Source: Chitinophagaceae bacterium (GTDB lineage Bacteria; Bacteroidota; Bacteroidia; Chitinophagales; Chitinophagaceae). From it: DNA of 64,000 nt. The DNA lies in assembly GCA_022843585.1 (NCBI GenBank), contig JALHNJ010000013.1, positions 1 through 64,000 of the forward strand, written 5' to 3'. A model generated the notes under the pieces. That model searched no databases, was not told where the DNA came from, and worked only from the letters and a program-made list of their open reading frames with translations. Of the stretch, positions 45,310-54,496 are shown one piece after another. The translations under genes were made by a program, and so were the position numbers. How positions within the stretch are numbered: position 1 is the stretch's first letter; the number at the start of each line of letters is the position of its first letter.

Positions 45310-45669
45310 CTATTTCTTTTTCCTAGAATTTTCTTTTCTTTCTTTTAGGATCAAATTCATATAATCTCTTACTTCTTCTTCAGAAAAGGAAATAAAGTAT
45401 TTTGCAAATTCCATTAAGTTTAGATCCAAGGCTTCTATTAAATCAATTAGTGTAAAAAATTCAAGTCCTTGATCCCCTTTTGATATTTTTTGAACCGTGC
45501 CAAAGTCGACAGCTGAAGCTGCTGATAATTTTCTAAGACTTGAAACAAGTTTATGATCTTTAATACCCTTGGCATTATTCCCCTTAGCTATTATTTTTCT
45601 TTCCTCTAGGATTTTCAAAAAAGTAAGACCAATTCGGGAATTAAGTATTTTCTTATCCTTTTTTTCCAT
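45310..45669 (-). CDS. Small XRE-like transcriptional regulator
   Basis: 119 aa, charged. The centre 'LVSSLRKLSAASAVDFGTVQ' and 'KISKGDQGLEFFTLIDLIEA' resembles the five-helix XRE/Cro fold: a recognition helix, then 'FFTLIDLIEALDLNLMEF'. The ends are highly basic. It is monocistronic and divergent from the sigma-factor region. The HTH call is moderately secure and the targets are unknown. Confidence 0.6.
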   Translation of the reverse strand: MEKKDKKILNSRIGLTFLKILEERKIIAKGNNAKGIKDHKLVSSLRKLSAASAVDFGTVQKISKGDQGLEFFTLIDLIEALDLNLMEFAKYFISFSEEEVRDYMNLILKERKENSRKKK

Positions 45670-45797
45670 TTGTCAAACGTCAAAGGATTTGAAAAATATT
45701 TTGAAGGGTTTAAGCCCTTCATCTCAAAGTATTCCTATCTTTAGATTGCGAATCTTCATATTGAATCAACTTATTTGAAGCTTTCGCTTTGAGTCTT

Positions 45798-45927
45798 GTT
45801 CTGAAACGTCGAAATTTCAATGCCACAAGATGATAAGCAAGGGCTCACGTTTAGGCGTGGGCTCCCTTATTCGTGGCAAGGCTTTCGACGGCCTCAGAAC
45901 GGTAAGTGGAGTACCACGTCTTTTTTT
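45798..45927 (+). ncRNA. Long nested stem-loop element, putative structured RNA
   Basis: Nested perfect helices can be read directly. GTTCTGA (45798-45804) pairs with TCAGAAC (45894-45900). CGTCGAAA (45807-45814) pairs with TTTCGACG (45883-45890). TGCCAC (45821-45826) pairs with GTGGCA (45873-45878). ATAAG (45833-45837) pairs with CTTAT (45866-45870). GGGCTCACG pairs with CGTGGGCTC, allowing two G-U pairs, around a TTTAGG loop. A small hairpin GTGG-AGTA-CCAC (45906-45917) and a T7 run at 45921-45927 follow, terminator-like for the plus strand. No protein frame explains it. It stands 53 bp before the sigma-factor start. I do not recognise the family; plus orientation is inferred from the T run. 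Confidence 0.5.
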
Positions 45928-45979
45928 GGCGGCAACTTCATTGACAGACTCCTCTAAATGTCAAATTTGATTTGCTATA

Positions 45980-46552
45980 GTGCCCAACGGACCTTTACAT
46001 CCTGCTTCTATTATACAAGCCTTTCAGCAAGGTGGGGAGAAAGCTTTTGACTTTTTCTTTCGTAAATATTATTCCGCACTTTGCTTTTTTGCCCACCGAT
46101 ATGTAAATGACACTGAGTTAGCCCGTGACCTGGTACAAGAATGTTTTATCAAACTCTGGGAAAAACATCAGACCATAAACAACCCAGGTGCTATTAAATC
46201 TTTCCTCTATACCAGCGTCCGTAATCAAAGCATTGATCATTTACGTCGTCAAAAAACGGCTGCCGCCAGAATGGCCGGCATTTTTCAAATAGAAGAACAA
46301 TGGGAAGCATCACCAATCAATGAAGTCATTCATGCTGAAACACTCCGAAATGTGCATGAAGCGATCAATCAGCTTCCCGACCGTATGCAACAGGTATTTA
46401 AACGATATTACCTGGAACACAAAAAGCTTGAAGAAATTGCTGCTGAATTACATATTACACCCCGCACAGCCCGGAACCATAAGGATAAGGCATTGATCTT
46501 CCTCCGGAAGAAATTAAATTTACTACTCCTTATTTTTCTTGCATTTCTTTAA
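45980..46552 (+). CDS. FecI-type ECF sigma factor
   Basis: 190 aa starting from GTG 45980. Region 2 is 'EKAFDFFFRKYYSALCFFAH', 'DTELARDLVQECFIKLWEK' and 'FLYTSVRNQSIDHLRRQKT'. Region 4 is 'LPDRMQQVFKRYYLEHKKLE' and 'EIAAELHITPRTARNHKDKA'. This is the Bacteroidota RpoE/FecI-like group that drives SusC/SusD operons and is held by a FecR-like anti-sigma factor, encoded 74 bp downstream. The C-terminal hydrophobic 'LNLLLLIFLAFL' is usual in this group. No closer ATG fits the family's N-terminus. Confidence 0.92.
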   Translation: MPNGPLHPASIIQAFQQGGEKAFDFFFRKYYSALCFFAHRYVNDTELARDLVQECFIKLWEKHQTINNPGAIKSFLYTSVRNQSIDHLRRQKTAAARMAGIFQIEEQWEASPINEVIHAETLRNVHEAINQLPDRMQQVFKRYYLEHKKLEEIAAELHITPRTARNHKDKALIFLRKKLNLLLLIFLAFL

Positions 46553-46626
46553 TTATTTTAATTCGGGAACTGGTCAAAGGGTACGATCTTACGTCTAAGT
46601 TTCCGGACAATTATTACCTTAATGGT

Positions 46627-47796
46627 ATGGAAAAAGCAAACGGACATATGCCTGCTGCAGCATTGAAAGAAGCCTACCGGACTGCCTACCTGGTAGCAGG
46701 TCATATCAATGCCACATTGAACGAAGAAGAACGGGAAGAACTGGATAACTGGATCAATGCCAGTGATGCGAATATGCGTTTATTCGGGGAACTCACCGAT
46801 GAAAAAAATATAGAATCTTCACTTGAAGCGTTTAAAAATATGCAGGTGGAAGAAGACCTGCAAAAGACCAAACGCCAAATCCAGTTCAAAGGTAAAACTC
46901 GTTTCTGGCAATATGCTGTTGCCGCTTCGGTGATCATTGCTCTCAGTATATATATATATATGACGCAATTTCAAAAAGACAAACCTGAAATTATTGCTGA
47001 AGTAACTGATATCAGTCCCGGTACTGATAAAGCCACACTCACATTAGATAATGGAACCGTTATTCAATTGGATCAGTTATCCAATGATACCAGTATTGCG
47101 GGGCAGGCAAGAATTTTTCAGGACAAAGGAACTATTATTTATGATGGAAAGGTAAGTAGTGGTGAACTAGTTTATCATACACTCCGTATTCCCCGCAAAG
47201 GACATTATCAATTACAATTACCCGATGGCAGTAAAGTTTGGCTGAACGCCGAATCCTCTATACAATACCCGGTTAGTTTTAATGGAACTGAACGAAAAGT
47301 TATAGTAACCGGAGAAACCTATTTTGAAATAGCGAAAGATCCAACTAAACCATTCAAAGTTGAGGTAGGGGATATGACCGTTGAAGCATTGGGTACGCAA
47401 TTTAATATTAATGCGTACGATGATGAACCGTTTGTCACCACCACTTTGGCAGAAGGTTCTGTATTAGTAACGAAAGGAACCACTGAAAATATATTACGTC
47501 CCGGTCAGCAGGCACAGGTTAAAGATGGAATCTTTAAGGTTATCAATACTGATGCTGCTGCGGTGGCTGCCTGGAAGAATAATGAATTCAAATTCTCTGA
47601 TACCCCACTCGATATGATCCTGCGGCAGGTGGCTCGCTGGTATGATGCGGAGATCGTTTATGAAGACAAAATTGTGGCACACCTGAATGCAAGGATCGAC
47701 CGGAATGTACCGGTATCAAAATTATTGTACCTGCTGGAACAAACCGGGCATGTACATTTCAACATAGAAGGAAACACCATTAAGGTTAGAAAATAG
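46627..47796 (+). CDS. FecR-type anti-sigma factor
   Basis: 389 aa. The cytoplasmic N-terminus (~95 residues: 'LNEEEREELDNWINASDAN') binds the sigma factor. One membrane helix follows ('FWQYAVAASVIIALSIYIYM'), then the periplasmic FecR domain ('RIPRKGHYQLQLPDGSKVWL', 'VIVTGETYFEIAKDPTKPF', 'VEALGTQFNINAYDDEPFV') and a DUF4974-type end ('FSDTPLDMILRQVARWYDAE'). It relays the TonB receptor's ligand state to the sigma factor encoded upstream. The SusC gene follows after 124 bp containing a strong stem-loop. Confidence 0.93.
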   Translation: MEKANGHMPAAALKEAYRTAYLVAGHINATLNEEEREELDNWINASDANMRLFGELTDEKNIESSLEAFKNMQVEEDLQKTKRQIQFKGKTRFWQYAVAASVIIALSIYIYMTQFQKDKPEIIAEVTDISPGTDKATLTLDNGTVIQLDQLSNDTSIAGQARIFQDKGTIIYDGKVSSGELVYHTLRIPRKGHYQLQLPDGSKVWLNAESSIQYPVSFNGTERKVIVTGETYFEIAKDPTKPFKVEVGDMTVEALGTQFNINAYDDEPFVTTTLAEGSVLVTKGTTENILRPGQQAQVKDGIFKVINTDAAAVAAWKNNEFKFSDTPLDMILRQVARWYDAEIVYEDKIVAHLNARIDRNVPVSKLLYLLEQTGHVHFNIEGNTIKVRK

Positions 47797-47806
47797 TTGG
47801 TGATCG

Positions 47807-47860
47807 CCTGGATAAAAAACGGGTTTCGTTGGAACCGAAACCCGCTCAATTTTGTCCAGG
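47807..47860 (+). promoter_or_regulatory. Stem-loop between anti-sigma and SusC genes
   Basis: The inner stem CGGGTTTCG (47820-47828) pairs with CGAAACCCG (47836-47844) around a TTGGAAC loop. The outer stem CCTGGA(T)AAAA (47807-47817) pairs with TTTT(G)TCCAGG (47850-47860). There is no long T run, so rather than a full terminator it may attenuate or process the mRNA so that the susC part is expressed differently from the anti-sigma gene. Confidence 0.55.
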
Positions 47861-47920
47861 TTATCCCAAATTAAAAGTCGGCGAGACTGAATCATTGTAT
47901 AACCCAAACAAAACAAATGT

Positions 47921-50900
47921 ATGCAACAGCCCGTGTATTGCAAAGGAAAGGCATGCCTTTCACCAAAACTAAAAACCTTATTAGCGATGAAGTTGCTGGC
48001 CCTCCTGCTAACGGTTGCTTCTATGCAATTATCTGCCCGTGGATTCTCACAGGGCATTAACCTCTCGGTAAAAAATTCGAAGTTGGAAAAGGTCTTTGCG
48101 ATTGTGGAACAGCAAACTAAGTTTCGCTTTGTGTATAGCAAAGAAGCAATTTCGCTGGCGAAGCCGGTGAGTATTGAATTAAAGAATGGTACGATTGAAG
48201 AGATGCTCAAAATTTGTTTGGCAGGGCAGTGGTTGTCTTACACGATGGATGACCGCTATATTATTCTAAAAGTCAACAATGAAAAAAAGTCGGTTGCCGA
48301 TATTGAACAACCTCTTCGTGGTAAAATTATTAATGCTGAAGGCGAAGTAGTTGCCGGGATAACTGTGCGGGTCAAAAATTCTGCTTTGATCACCACTACC
48401 AATTCGAAAGGAGAATTCTCTTTTGCACAGGTTGATCCCACTGGTATGCTACTGATAAGTGGCGCTGAAATTATGCCAATGGAAATCAATATTAACCAGC
48501 AATCATACCTGACCATCAAAGTATCTCAAAGGACAGGTGTGTTAGATGAAACCGTAGTCATTGGTTACGGTACGACGACGCAACGATTCACTACCGGAAG
48601 TGTCAGTAAAATTAGTGCTGCTGAAATTAGCCAGCAACCGGTACAAAATCCATTAGCTGCATTACAAGGAAGAGTGCCGGGATTAATTGTTACTTCAACG
48701 AGTGGTGTTCCGGGTGCTGCTTTTACGGTTCAGATACGTGGACAAAATTCAATCAATTCCAATCCCGAAAGAATTTTTATCAATCCCATTGATCAACCAT
48801 TGTTCATTATTGATGGTGTTCCATTTGCTCCCCAAAATGCTAATATCAATTTGTACCAATCCATCGCTTCTGCCGAAGGTGAATTATATAATAATTCCTA
48901 TGGCGGGATGAGCCCTTTTCAGTCAATAAATCCTGCAGATATAGAAAGTATTGAAGTGTTAAGAGATGCAGATGCTACGGCTATTTACGGTTCCCGTGCG
49001 GCCAATGGTGTAATTCTGATTACAACCAAAAAAGGAAAGGAAGGCAAGCCAAAGTTTGGCCTCAATATATATTCCGGTGCCAGTACGGTTACCAGAACAA
49101 TGCCGATGATGAACACTTCCGACTACCTGGCAATGCGAAAAGAAGCATTTTCAAATGATGGTATTATCCCAAATGCTTTGGCCGGTAGTTCGGGTTACGC
49201 TCCTGACTTAACTATTTTTGATAGCACCCGTACAACCAATTGGATGGATTACTTTTTTGGAGGGACTGCAAATACTACTAGTGTGAATGCTTCCTTTTCA
49301 GGTGGCAACGCTGCTACTCAATTTATCCTGGGTTCGGGCTATAGTAACGAATCCAATATTTTTCCCGGGAAATTTGGCAGCCAGCGGGGTTCTTTTAATT
49401 TTAATTTACGACACCAGTCTTCTACTAAAAGATTAATGCTCGAAATTTCCTCCAACTATTCCTACACACACAATGATGTTCCAGGATCCGTAAATGCGCT
49501 TACTGCTTTCCGGTTGCCTCCAAACTATCCTGATCTTCTAACCCAAACAGGTGAAATTAATTGGGAGTACAATGGAATCATCCTTGATGAGAACCCCTTG
49601 GGATACTTAAAACAAAATTATTCAAGTAACAGCAGGAATCTCATCTCCAGATTACAACTCAGCTACGAACTCCTGCCCGGATTAATTATCCGCAGCAATT
49701 TTGGGTATAATACTTTGAATAATGATGAAATTCTACAACTACCAAAGGCTAGTTTTCATCCTGGCGCAAACAAAATCTCTATGGCAAGTTTTGGGAGCAA
49801 TGATTATAATACTTATATCATCGAGCCTCAAGCTACCTATAAAACCAAGTTTGGTGAAAGTAAAGTTGAATTCCTCCTTGGGGCCACCTATCAACATAAT
49901 TCAAATTTTGCCACCAGTATTGTAGGTTCTAATTATTCAAACGATGCTCTATTAGGTAGCATAGCCGGGGCAGCTACCCGTTCAGTAAGTGATGGTTTTA
50001 ACCGCTATAAATATGCTGGTGTTTTTGGCCGTATCAATTATATTTTGAACCGCAGGTATATTCTTACGTTGAATGGTCGCAGAGATGGCTCCAGTCGATT
50101 TGGACCCGGCAAACAATTTGGAAACTTTGCTTCCATCGGTGCCGGTTGGATATTCTCTGATGCTAAGCTCATCAAACAACATATTCCCTGGCTTAGCTAT
50201 GGCAAGCTCAGGTCCAGTTATGGTACGACGGGAAATGATGGCATTGGAAATTATCAATACCTGTCCAGGTGGGGGGTGAGCTTATATCCCTATCAGTCCG
50301 TTATGGGGTATGTACCGCAGAATCTTTATAATCCCGGATTTGGCTGGTCAGAAACCCGCAAGCTGGAGGTTGCTCTCGAATTCGGTTTTTTACAAGATCG
50401 CATCATAGCAAGTTTTGCCACCTACCGAAACCGTTGCGGAAATCAATTGGCGATCTATAATCTTCCTATTCAAACTGGGTTCAATGGAGTCATCGGAAAT
50501 TTTCCTGCCCTTGTTCAAAATACGGGGTTTGAATTTTCCACCAAGATAAGCCTGATCCGAAAACAACTTTTCGGTTGGACCAGCCAGTTGAACTTTTCCA
50601 CCAGTCGGAACAAAGTCATTGCATTCCCCGGGATTGAAAATTCAAGTTATGTAAATGAATATATAATTGGGCAACCACTATCCGTGCTGAATAAATTTAT
50701 CGCCGTAGGAGTCAACCCTCTTACGGGGATCTATGAATTTGAATCCGTCAATGGAATAACCAGCAATCCTGTTGCATTTCGCGACTATAAAGTTATCGGA
50801 AATGCCACTCCTCAATTTACAGGTGGGATGCACAACAGTATCAACAGGAAGAATTTCCAGTTGGACTTTTTTATCCAATTTACTAAACAAGAAGGTCCCC

Positions 50901-51295
50901 TATATACCGGGCAAGTCAATCAAACGGTTCCCGGAACTTATGGAAACCAACCCGCTGCTTTGAATAGCCGGTGGCGAAAACCTGGAGAAGTTTCAATGGT
51001 ACAACGATTAACAAGCCAGCAGACTGGTTTAACAGCAGATGCTGCCCGGCGATCACGTAATGCTTCGAATACCTATGGCGATGCATCATTTGCGCGTCTG
51101 AAAACCCTGTCCTTTTCTTACTCGCTAGGGAAAAATCTTATTCGTAAAATGAAAATGGATGAATGCAGGATCTATTTACAAGCACAGAACCTTTTCACCA
51201 TTACTTCTTACGAAGGTAATGATCCGGAGACCATGAGTTTTTATTCGGTGCCGCCTTTCCGTATTGTTACTGTTGGTGTTCAGTTTAATTTTTAA
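47921..51295 (+). CDS. SusC/RagA-type TonB-dependent receptor with STN domain
   Basis: 1124 aa. A signal region precedes 'LSARGFSQGINLSVKNSKLE'. The STN domain ('VFAIVEQQTKFRFVYSKEAI', 'NGTIEEMLKICLAGQWLSYT') marks a receptor that signals to a FecR protein. A carboxypeptidase-like domain ('GKIINAEGEVVAGITVRVKN') follows, then the TonB box/plug ('DETVVIGYGTTTQRFTTGSV', 'NPADIESIEVLRDADATAIY' and 'GSRAANGVILITTKKGK'), and a barrel ending 'PFRIVTVGVQFNF'. It imports a ligand captured by the SusD protein encoded 10 bp later. The substrate is not evident; no glycoside hydrolase or sulfatase accompanies it. Confidence 0.95.
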   Translation: MQQPVYCKGKACLSPKLKTLLAMKLLALLLTVASMQLSARGFSQGINLSVKNSKLEKVFAIVEQQTKFRFVYSKEAISLAKPVSIELKNGTIEEMLKICLAGQWLSYTMDDRYIILKVNNEKKSVADIEQPLRGKIINAEGEVVAGITVRVKNSALITTTNSKGEFSFAQVDPTGMLLISGAEIMPMEININQQSYLTIKVSQRTGVLDETVVIGYGTTTQRFTTGSVSKISAAEISQQPVQNPLAALQGRVPGLIVTSTSGVPGAAFTVQIRGQNSINSNPERIFINPIDQPLFIIDGVPFAPQNANINLYQSIASAEGELYNNSYGGMSPFQSINPADIESIEVLRDADATAIYGSRAANGVILITTKKGKEGKPKFGLNIYSGASTVTRTMPMMNTSDYLAMRKEAFSNDGIIPNALAGSSGYAPDLTIFDSTRTTNWMDYFFGGTANTTSVNASFSGGNAATQFILGSGYSNESNIFPGKFGSQRGSFNFNLRHQSSTKRLMLEISSNYSYTHNDVPGSVNALTAFRLPPNYPDLLTQTGEINWEYNGIILDENPLGYLKQNYSSNSRNLISRLQLSYELLPGLIIRSNFGYNTLNNDEILQLPKASFHPGANKISMASFGSNDYNTYIIEPQATYKTKFGESKVEFLLGATYQHNSNFATSIVGSNYSNDALLGSIAGAATRSVSDGFNRYKYAGVFGRINYILNRRYILTLNGRRDGSSRFGPGKQFGNFASIGAGWIFSDAKLIKQHIPWLSYGKLRSSYGTTGNDGIGNYQYLSRWGVSLYPYQSVMGYVPQNLYNPGFGWSETRKLEVALEFGFLQDRIIASFATYRNRCGNQLAIYNLPIQTGFNGVIGNFPALVQNTGFEFSTKISLIRKQLFGWTSQLNFSTSRNKVIAFPGIENSSYVNEYIIGQPLSVLNKFIAVGVNPLTGIYEFESVNGITSNPVAFRDYKVIGNATPQFTGGMHNSINRKNFQLDFFIQFTKQEGPLYTGQVNQTVPGTYGNQPAALNSRWRKPGEVSMVQRLTSQQTGLTADAARRSRNASNTYGDASFARLKTLSFSYSLGKNLIRKMKMDECRIYLQAQNLFTITSYEGNDPETMSFYSVPPFRIVTVGVQFNF

Positions 51296-51305
51296 ATTTT
51301 ATTTT

Positions 51306-52703
51306 ATGCAAATTTTCAAATCTATCCTCCTGCTAATAATCGTTTGCGGCATCCTATGCAGTTCCTGTAAAAAAATGATTGATGTGGGCCTTCCCAAAAA
51401 TCAATTGGTCACTGAATCGGTTTTTTCAGATAGTGTCAATGCCATTGGTGCAGTTTCAGGGATTTATGCAGAGATGATGAATGTTTCCACTTCTCTAAGT
51501 TTTGGAAACGGAAGTATCACGGCTTACACCGGTCTTGCGGCTGATGAATTATTTACTACAGCCTTTACCAATGCTGCCGAAAATGAATTTCAAAGTAATG
51601 GCATCTCAATCGAAAATGCTCCCAATAACGCATTATGGCTGCAGGCTTATAAATTAATTTACCAAACCAATGCCTGCATTGATGGTTTAACCAATAGTAA
51701 AAACATTACTCCTTCACTGAAAGATCAACTGCTTGGAGAGTGCAGGGTAATCCGTAGTCTGTTATATTTTAACCTCGTTAATCTTTTTGGTGCGGTGCCT
51801 TATGTGACTACTATCAATTATACCCAAAATGCTATCCTGCCGCGAATGGCTAAAGAGGAGGTGATGGCCCGTTTACTTATAGAGGTCTCGAATGCAAGAG
51901 AGCAACTTTCCACCCACTATCCCTCGGGAGAAAAAGTGAGGTTCAATAAAATGGCCGCCACCGCTTTTCTTGCCAAATTACTTTTATACGAAGAACGTTG
52001 GGCCGAAGCAGAGGCAATGGCAACAGCGGTAATCAGTTCTGCTATGTATTCGCTTGAACCAGTTTTAAATGCTGTTTTTCTTGCCGGCAGTAAGGAAGCC
52101 ATCTTGCAGTTGCGTCCAATTCAACCCAACTTTAATACTGCGGAAGGACAAATCTTTAATCCTACCAGCTCGGCGTCTGTTCGACCCCGTTATGCTTTAA
52201 GTAACGGGTTATTATTATCCTTTGAGCCGGGTGATAACAGAAGAGTCAATGGTAATTGGATGAGATCAAAGGTCGTTACGGGTCAAACTTTCTGGTACCC
52301 TCATAAGTATAAATTAAGATCCGATGCCAACCCGGTACCATCAGAATATTATATTGTCTTTCGGCTCGCAGAACAATACCTGATCCGAAGTGAAGCCAGG
52401 GCAATGCAGGATAAATTGATTTTGGCCCTTGCTGATTTAAACCTTATTCGACAAAGGGCAGGACTTCCAGTGATCAATAGTGGAACATCCACTGCTGTTT
52501 TATTGGCAATCGAACAGGAAAAAAGGGTAGAATTTTTTGCAGAGGGGGGGCATCGCTGGTTTGATCTTAAACGCTGGGATAGGGCCAATGCAGTATTCGG
52601 TATCTCCAAAGCACCCAACTGGCAATCTACCGACCAATTATTTCCCATCCCGCTGACAGAGTTAAACCGCAATCCATATTTGGTGCAAAACCCAGGGTAC
52701 TAA
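51306..52703 (+). CDS. SusD/RagB-type nutrient-binding lipoprotein
   Basis: 465 aa from ATG 51306, whose product begins with a lipoprotein signal ending 'ILCSSCKK'; the frame extends upstream but that part overlaps susC. 'LVTESVFSDSVNAIGAVSGI', 'LLGECRVIRSLLYFNLVNLF' and 'GAVPYVT' are the SusD helical-repeat signatures, and 'QEKRVEFFAEGGHRWFDLKR' with 'LFPIPLTELNRNPYLVQNPG' forms the RagB/SusD C-terminal domain. It sits on the cell surface over the SusC channel. It follows susC after 10 bp and precedes the TlpA-like gene by 4 bp, all in one operon. Confidence 0.94.
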   Translation: MQIFKSILLLIIVCGILCSSCKKMIDVGLPKNQLVTESVFSDSVNAIGAVSGIYAEMMNVSTSLSFGNGSITAYTGLAADELFTTAFTNAAENEFQSNGISIENAPNNALWLQAYKLIYQTNACIDGLTNSKNITPSLKDQLLGECRVIRSLLYFNLVNLFGAVPYVTTINYTQNAILPRMAKEEVMARLLIEVSNAREQLSTHYPSGEKVRFNKMAATAFLAKLLLYEERWAEAEAMATAVISSAMYSLEPVLNAVFLAGSKEAILQLRPIQPNFNTAEGQIFNPTSSASVRPRYALSNGLLLSFEPGDNRRVNGNWMRSKVVTGQTFWYPHKYKLRSDANPVPSEYYIVFRLAEQYLIRSEARAMQDKLILALADLNLIRQRAGLPVINSGTSTAVLLAIEQEKRVEFFAEGGHRWFDLKRWDRANAVFGISKAPNWQSTDQLFPIPLTELNRNPYLVQNPGY

Positions 52704-52707
52704 TTTT

Positions 52708-54063
52708 ATGAAAAAAATATTTTTCGTTATTACTGCAATTGTAATAATTGTAAGCAATTCTATCGGACAGTTCGTAAAGTTTTGGCCCTTACAAAAAGGA
52801 GAGCAGGTTCCCGCTATACCATTAACGATGCGGATTGGTGATTCATCTTTTGTTTCAACGCTCAGTGATTTTAAAGGTCAGGTGATCTTGCTGGATTTTT
52901 GGAGTGTACGATGTACTGACTGTATTGTTGCTATGCCAAAGATGGCCACCTTTCAAAAAGAGTTTGGTGATAAAATTAAAGTTATCCTGGTAACACACAA
53001 TACAGAAGAAGAAGTAAAAAAGTTGTGGGTTAAATTTAAAGATAATCCCGCAGCACGCCAATGGATCAAGGCCGGTAATGAATTAATACGTATTACGGGA
53101 GATACTATACTTCATAAGTTGTTTCCATTTATTGGTGTACCCACCCATGTCTGGATCAATAAGAACCAGGTGTTTGAAGCAATGGCTTATAGCAGTTCGA
53201 CTAATGCTGCTACAATCGAAATGTTAGTGGCAGGAAGAAAACCTAAGTTTGATGAAAAGATTCACCGGGAAATGCAGATGGATGACCCATTGTCATGGGT
53301 CAGTGATGATAGCCCGATAAGAGATGATGAAGCCATGTATTCTTTTTTTATGCCGCATATTGAAATTGGCCAGGGTGGTTCGGGTATCGTGAAAGATATT
53401 ACTGGTCCCGGTAAAATTAAAAGAGGGGTTAGTATGGTTAACCAGTCAATTTTAGAAATGTACAGGTATGCGTACCAAAATACGCTGGACTCTTTTCCCA
53501 TTATACCAAATAGCCGTATACTAATTGAAAACGGCGATACCCGCAGGTTTTATTTTAATGGCTCCGTTGATGAAGTAACCAACTGGCTTCAATCAAACAC
53601 TTATTGTTATGGATTAAAGTGCAGGGTAAATGACTCAGCATCAGTGTTATCTTTTATGCAAAAAGATCTTGACCGTTACTTTCAAATGAAAAGTTCAATT
53701 GAGATCAGAAAAGTTAAATGTTATATGCTTACTGATTCCACCATTAATGAAACTTTAAAGACAAAAGGAGGGGTCAGCAAGCGGGAGAAAAAGCATACTG
53801 AAAATGGTGGTTATTGGTTGTATCAAAATGTGAAAATGAAATTACTGGCCAATGAATTTCTCAATGTCATTTATGCCCAGGATCGTTTTTCCCGTTTCAT
53901 AGATGGCACAAATTATACCGGCAATGTAGATATTACAATTCCTTCTGAAAAATTGAAGCTTTCCAAATCCATTGATGTGCTCCGTGATTTTTTGAAGCCG
54001 TATGGACTTGCGATTCATGAAGTATATAGGGAAATGCCTGTATTGGTGATTCGGAACTTATAA
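52708..54063 (+). CDS. Exported TlpA-like thioredoxin protein with DUF3738-like C-terminus
   Basis: 451 aa with a signal peptide ('VITAIVIIVSNSIGQ'). The thioredoxin-fold domain carries the redox motif Cys-Thr-Asp-Cys in 'ILLDFWSVRCTDCIVAMPKM' and 'LFPFIGVPTHVWINKNQVF' with the cis-Pro. The remaining ~240 residues resemble DUF3738/soil-associated domains ('GGYWLYQNVKMKLLANEFLN', 'NYTGNVDITIPSEKL'). It follows susD after 4 bp. TlpA-like partners of SusCD loci are common in Bacteroidota; a role in maintaining thiols of imported or surface proteins is inferred. A strong terminator follows. Confidence 0.82.
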   Translation: MKKIFFVITAIVIIVSNSIGQFVKFWPLQKGEQVPAIPLTMRIGDSSFVSTLSDFKGQVILLDFWSVRCTDCIVAMPKMATFQKEFGDKIKVILVTHNTEEEVKKLWVKFKDNPAARQWIKAGNELIRITGDTILHKLFPFIGVPTHVWINKNQVFEAMAYSSSTNAATIEMLVAGRKPKFDEKIHREMQMDDPLSWVSDDSPIRDDEAMYSFFMPHIEIGQGGSGIVKDITGPGKIKRGVSMVNQSILEMYRYAYQNTLDSFPIIPNSRILIENGDTRRFYFNGSVDEVTNWLQSNTYCYGLKCRVNDSASVLSFMQKDLDRYFQMKSSIEIRKVKCYMLTDSTINETLKTKGGVSKREKKHTENGGYWLYQNVKMKLLANEFLNVIYAQDRFSRFIDGTNYTGNVDITIPSEKLKLSKSIDVLRDFLKPYGLAIHEVYREMPVLVIRNL

Positions 54064-54064
54064 A

Positions 54065-54095
54065 ATAATGAGAGACTGAGTCAGTCTCTCATTAT
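54065..54095. terminator. Bidirectional terminator between convergent genes
   Basis: ATAATGAGAGACTGA and TCAGTCTCTCATTAT form a perfect 15-bp inverted repeat with one central base. It lies between the stop at 54063 and the minus-strand gene ending at 54109. Confidence 0.85.
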
Positions 54096-54108
54096 CAGGT
54101 AAAAAAGC

Positions 54109-54459
54109 TTATAGTCCTGTTCTTTCTCTACCTACGCTTAATGGTGATTTTGGGCTTGTGCCTCCGGCATCATCGATCTCTGCTTCAACCCCAGGAGTGA
54201 TAATATTGAGGTCTCCTGGATTAAATTTAATCACACATTTGTTCCCGGCACCGCTGCAATCCATAGCAGGTGCGTTTTCCGTGTATGCAATGAACGTAGC
54301 CGTTGAATTGGTGAAGCTTGCATCCGCACCATGATTTGATTCAACATAGAACCAATACGCTTCATTTAAATTTCCGCTTGTTGATTTTTCCGGCGCCGTA
54401 AATGCACTGAAACCAATGGCCAGTACAACGGCGAACAATCCTAATAAATACTTTTTCAT
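54109..54459 (-). CDS. Small exported DUF6520-like protein
   Basis: 116 aa with a textbook signal peptide ('MKKYLLGLFAVVLAIGFSAF'). The mature part is 'NLNEAYWFYVESNHGADASF' followed by 'MDCSGAGNKCVIKF', with two cysteines. The start and the 'xxYWFxV' segment match DUF6520, small exported Bacteroidota proteins of unknown role that usually sit beside MauE/DoxX-like genes. That gene is indeed 37 bp upstream on the same strand. Confidence 0.75.
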   Translation of the reverse strand: MKKYLLGLFAVVLAIGFSAFTAPEKSTSGNLNEAYWFYVESNHGADASFTNSTATFIAYTENAPAMDCSGAGNKCVIKFNPGDLNIITPGVEAEIDDAGGTSPKSPLSVGRERTGL

Positions 54460-54496
54460 GATTGATAATTTAGTTGTTTAAAATTTGCCTACTAGT

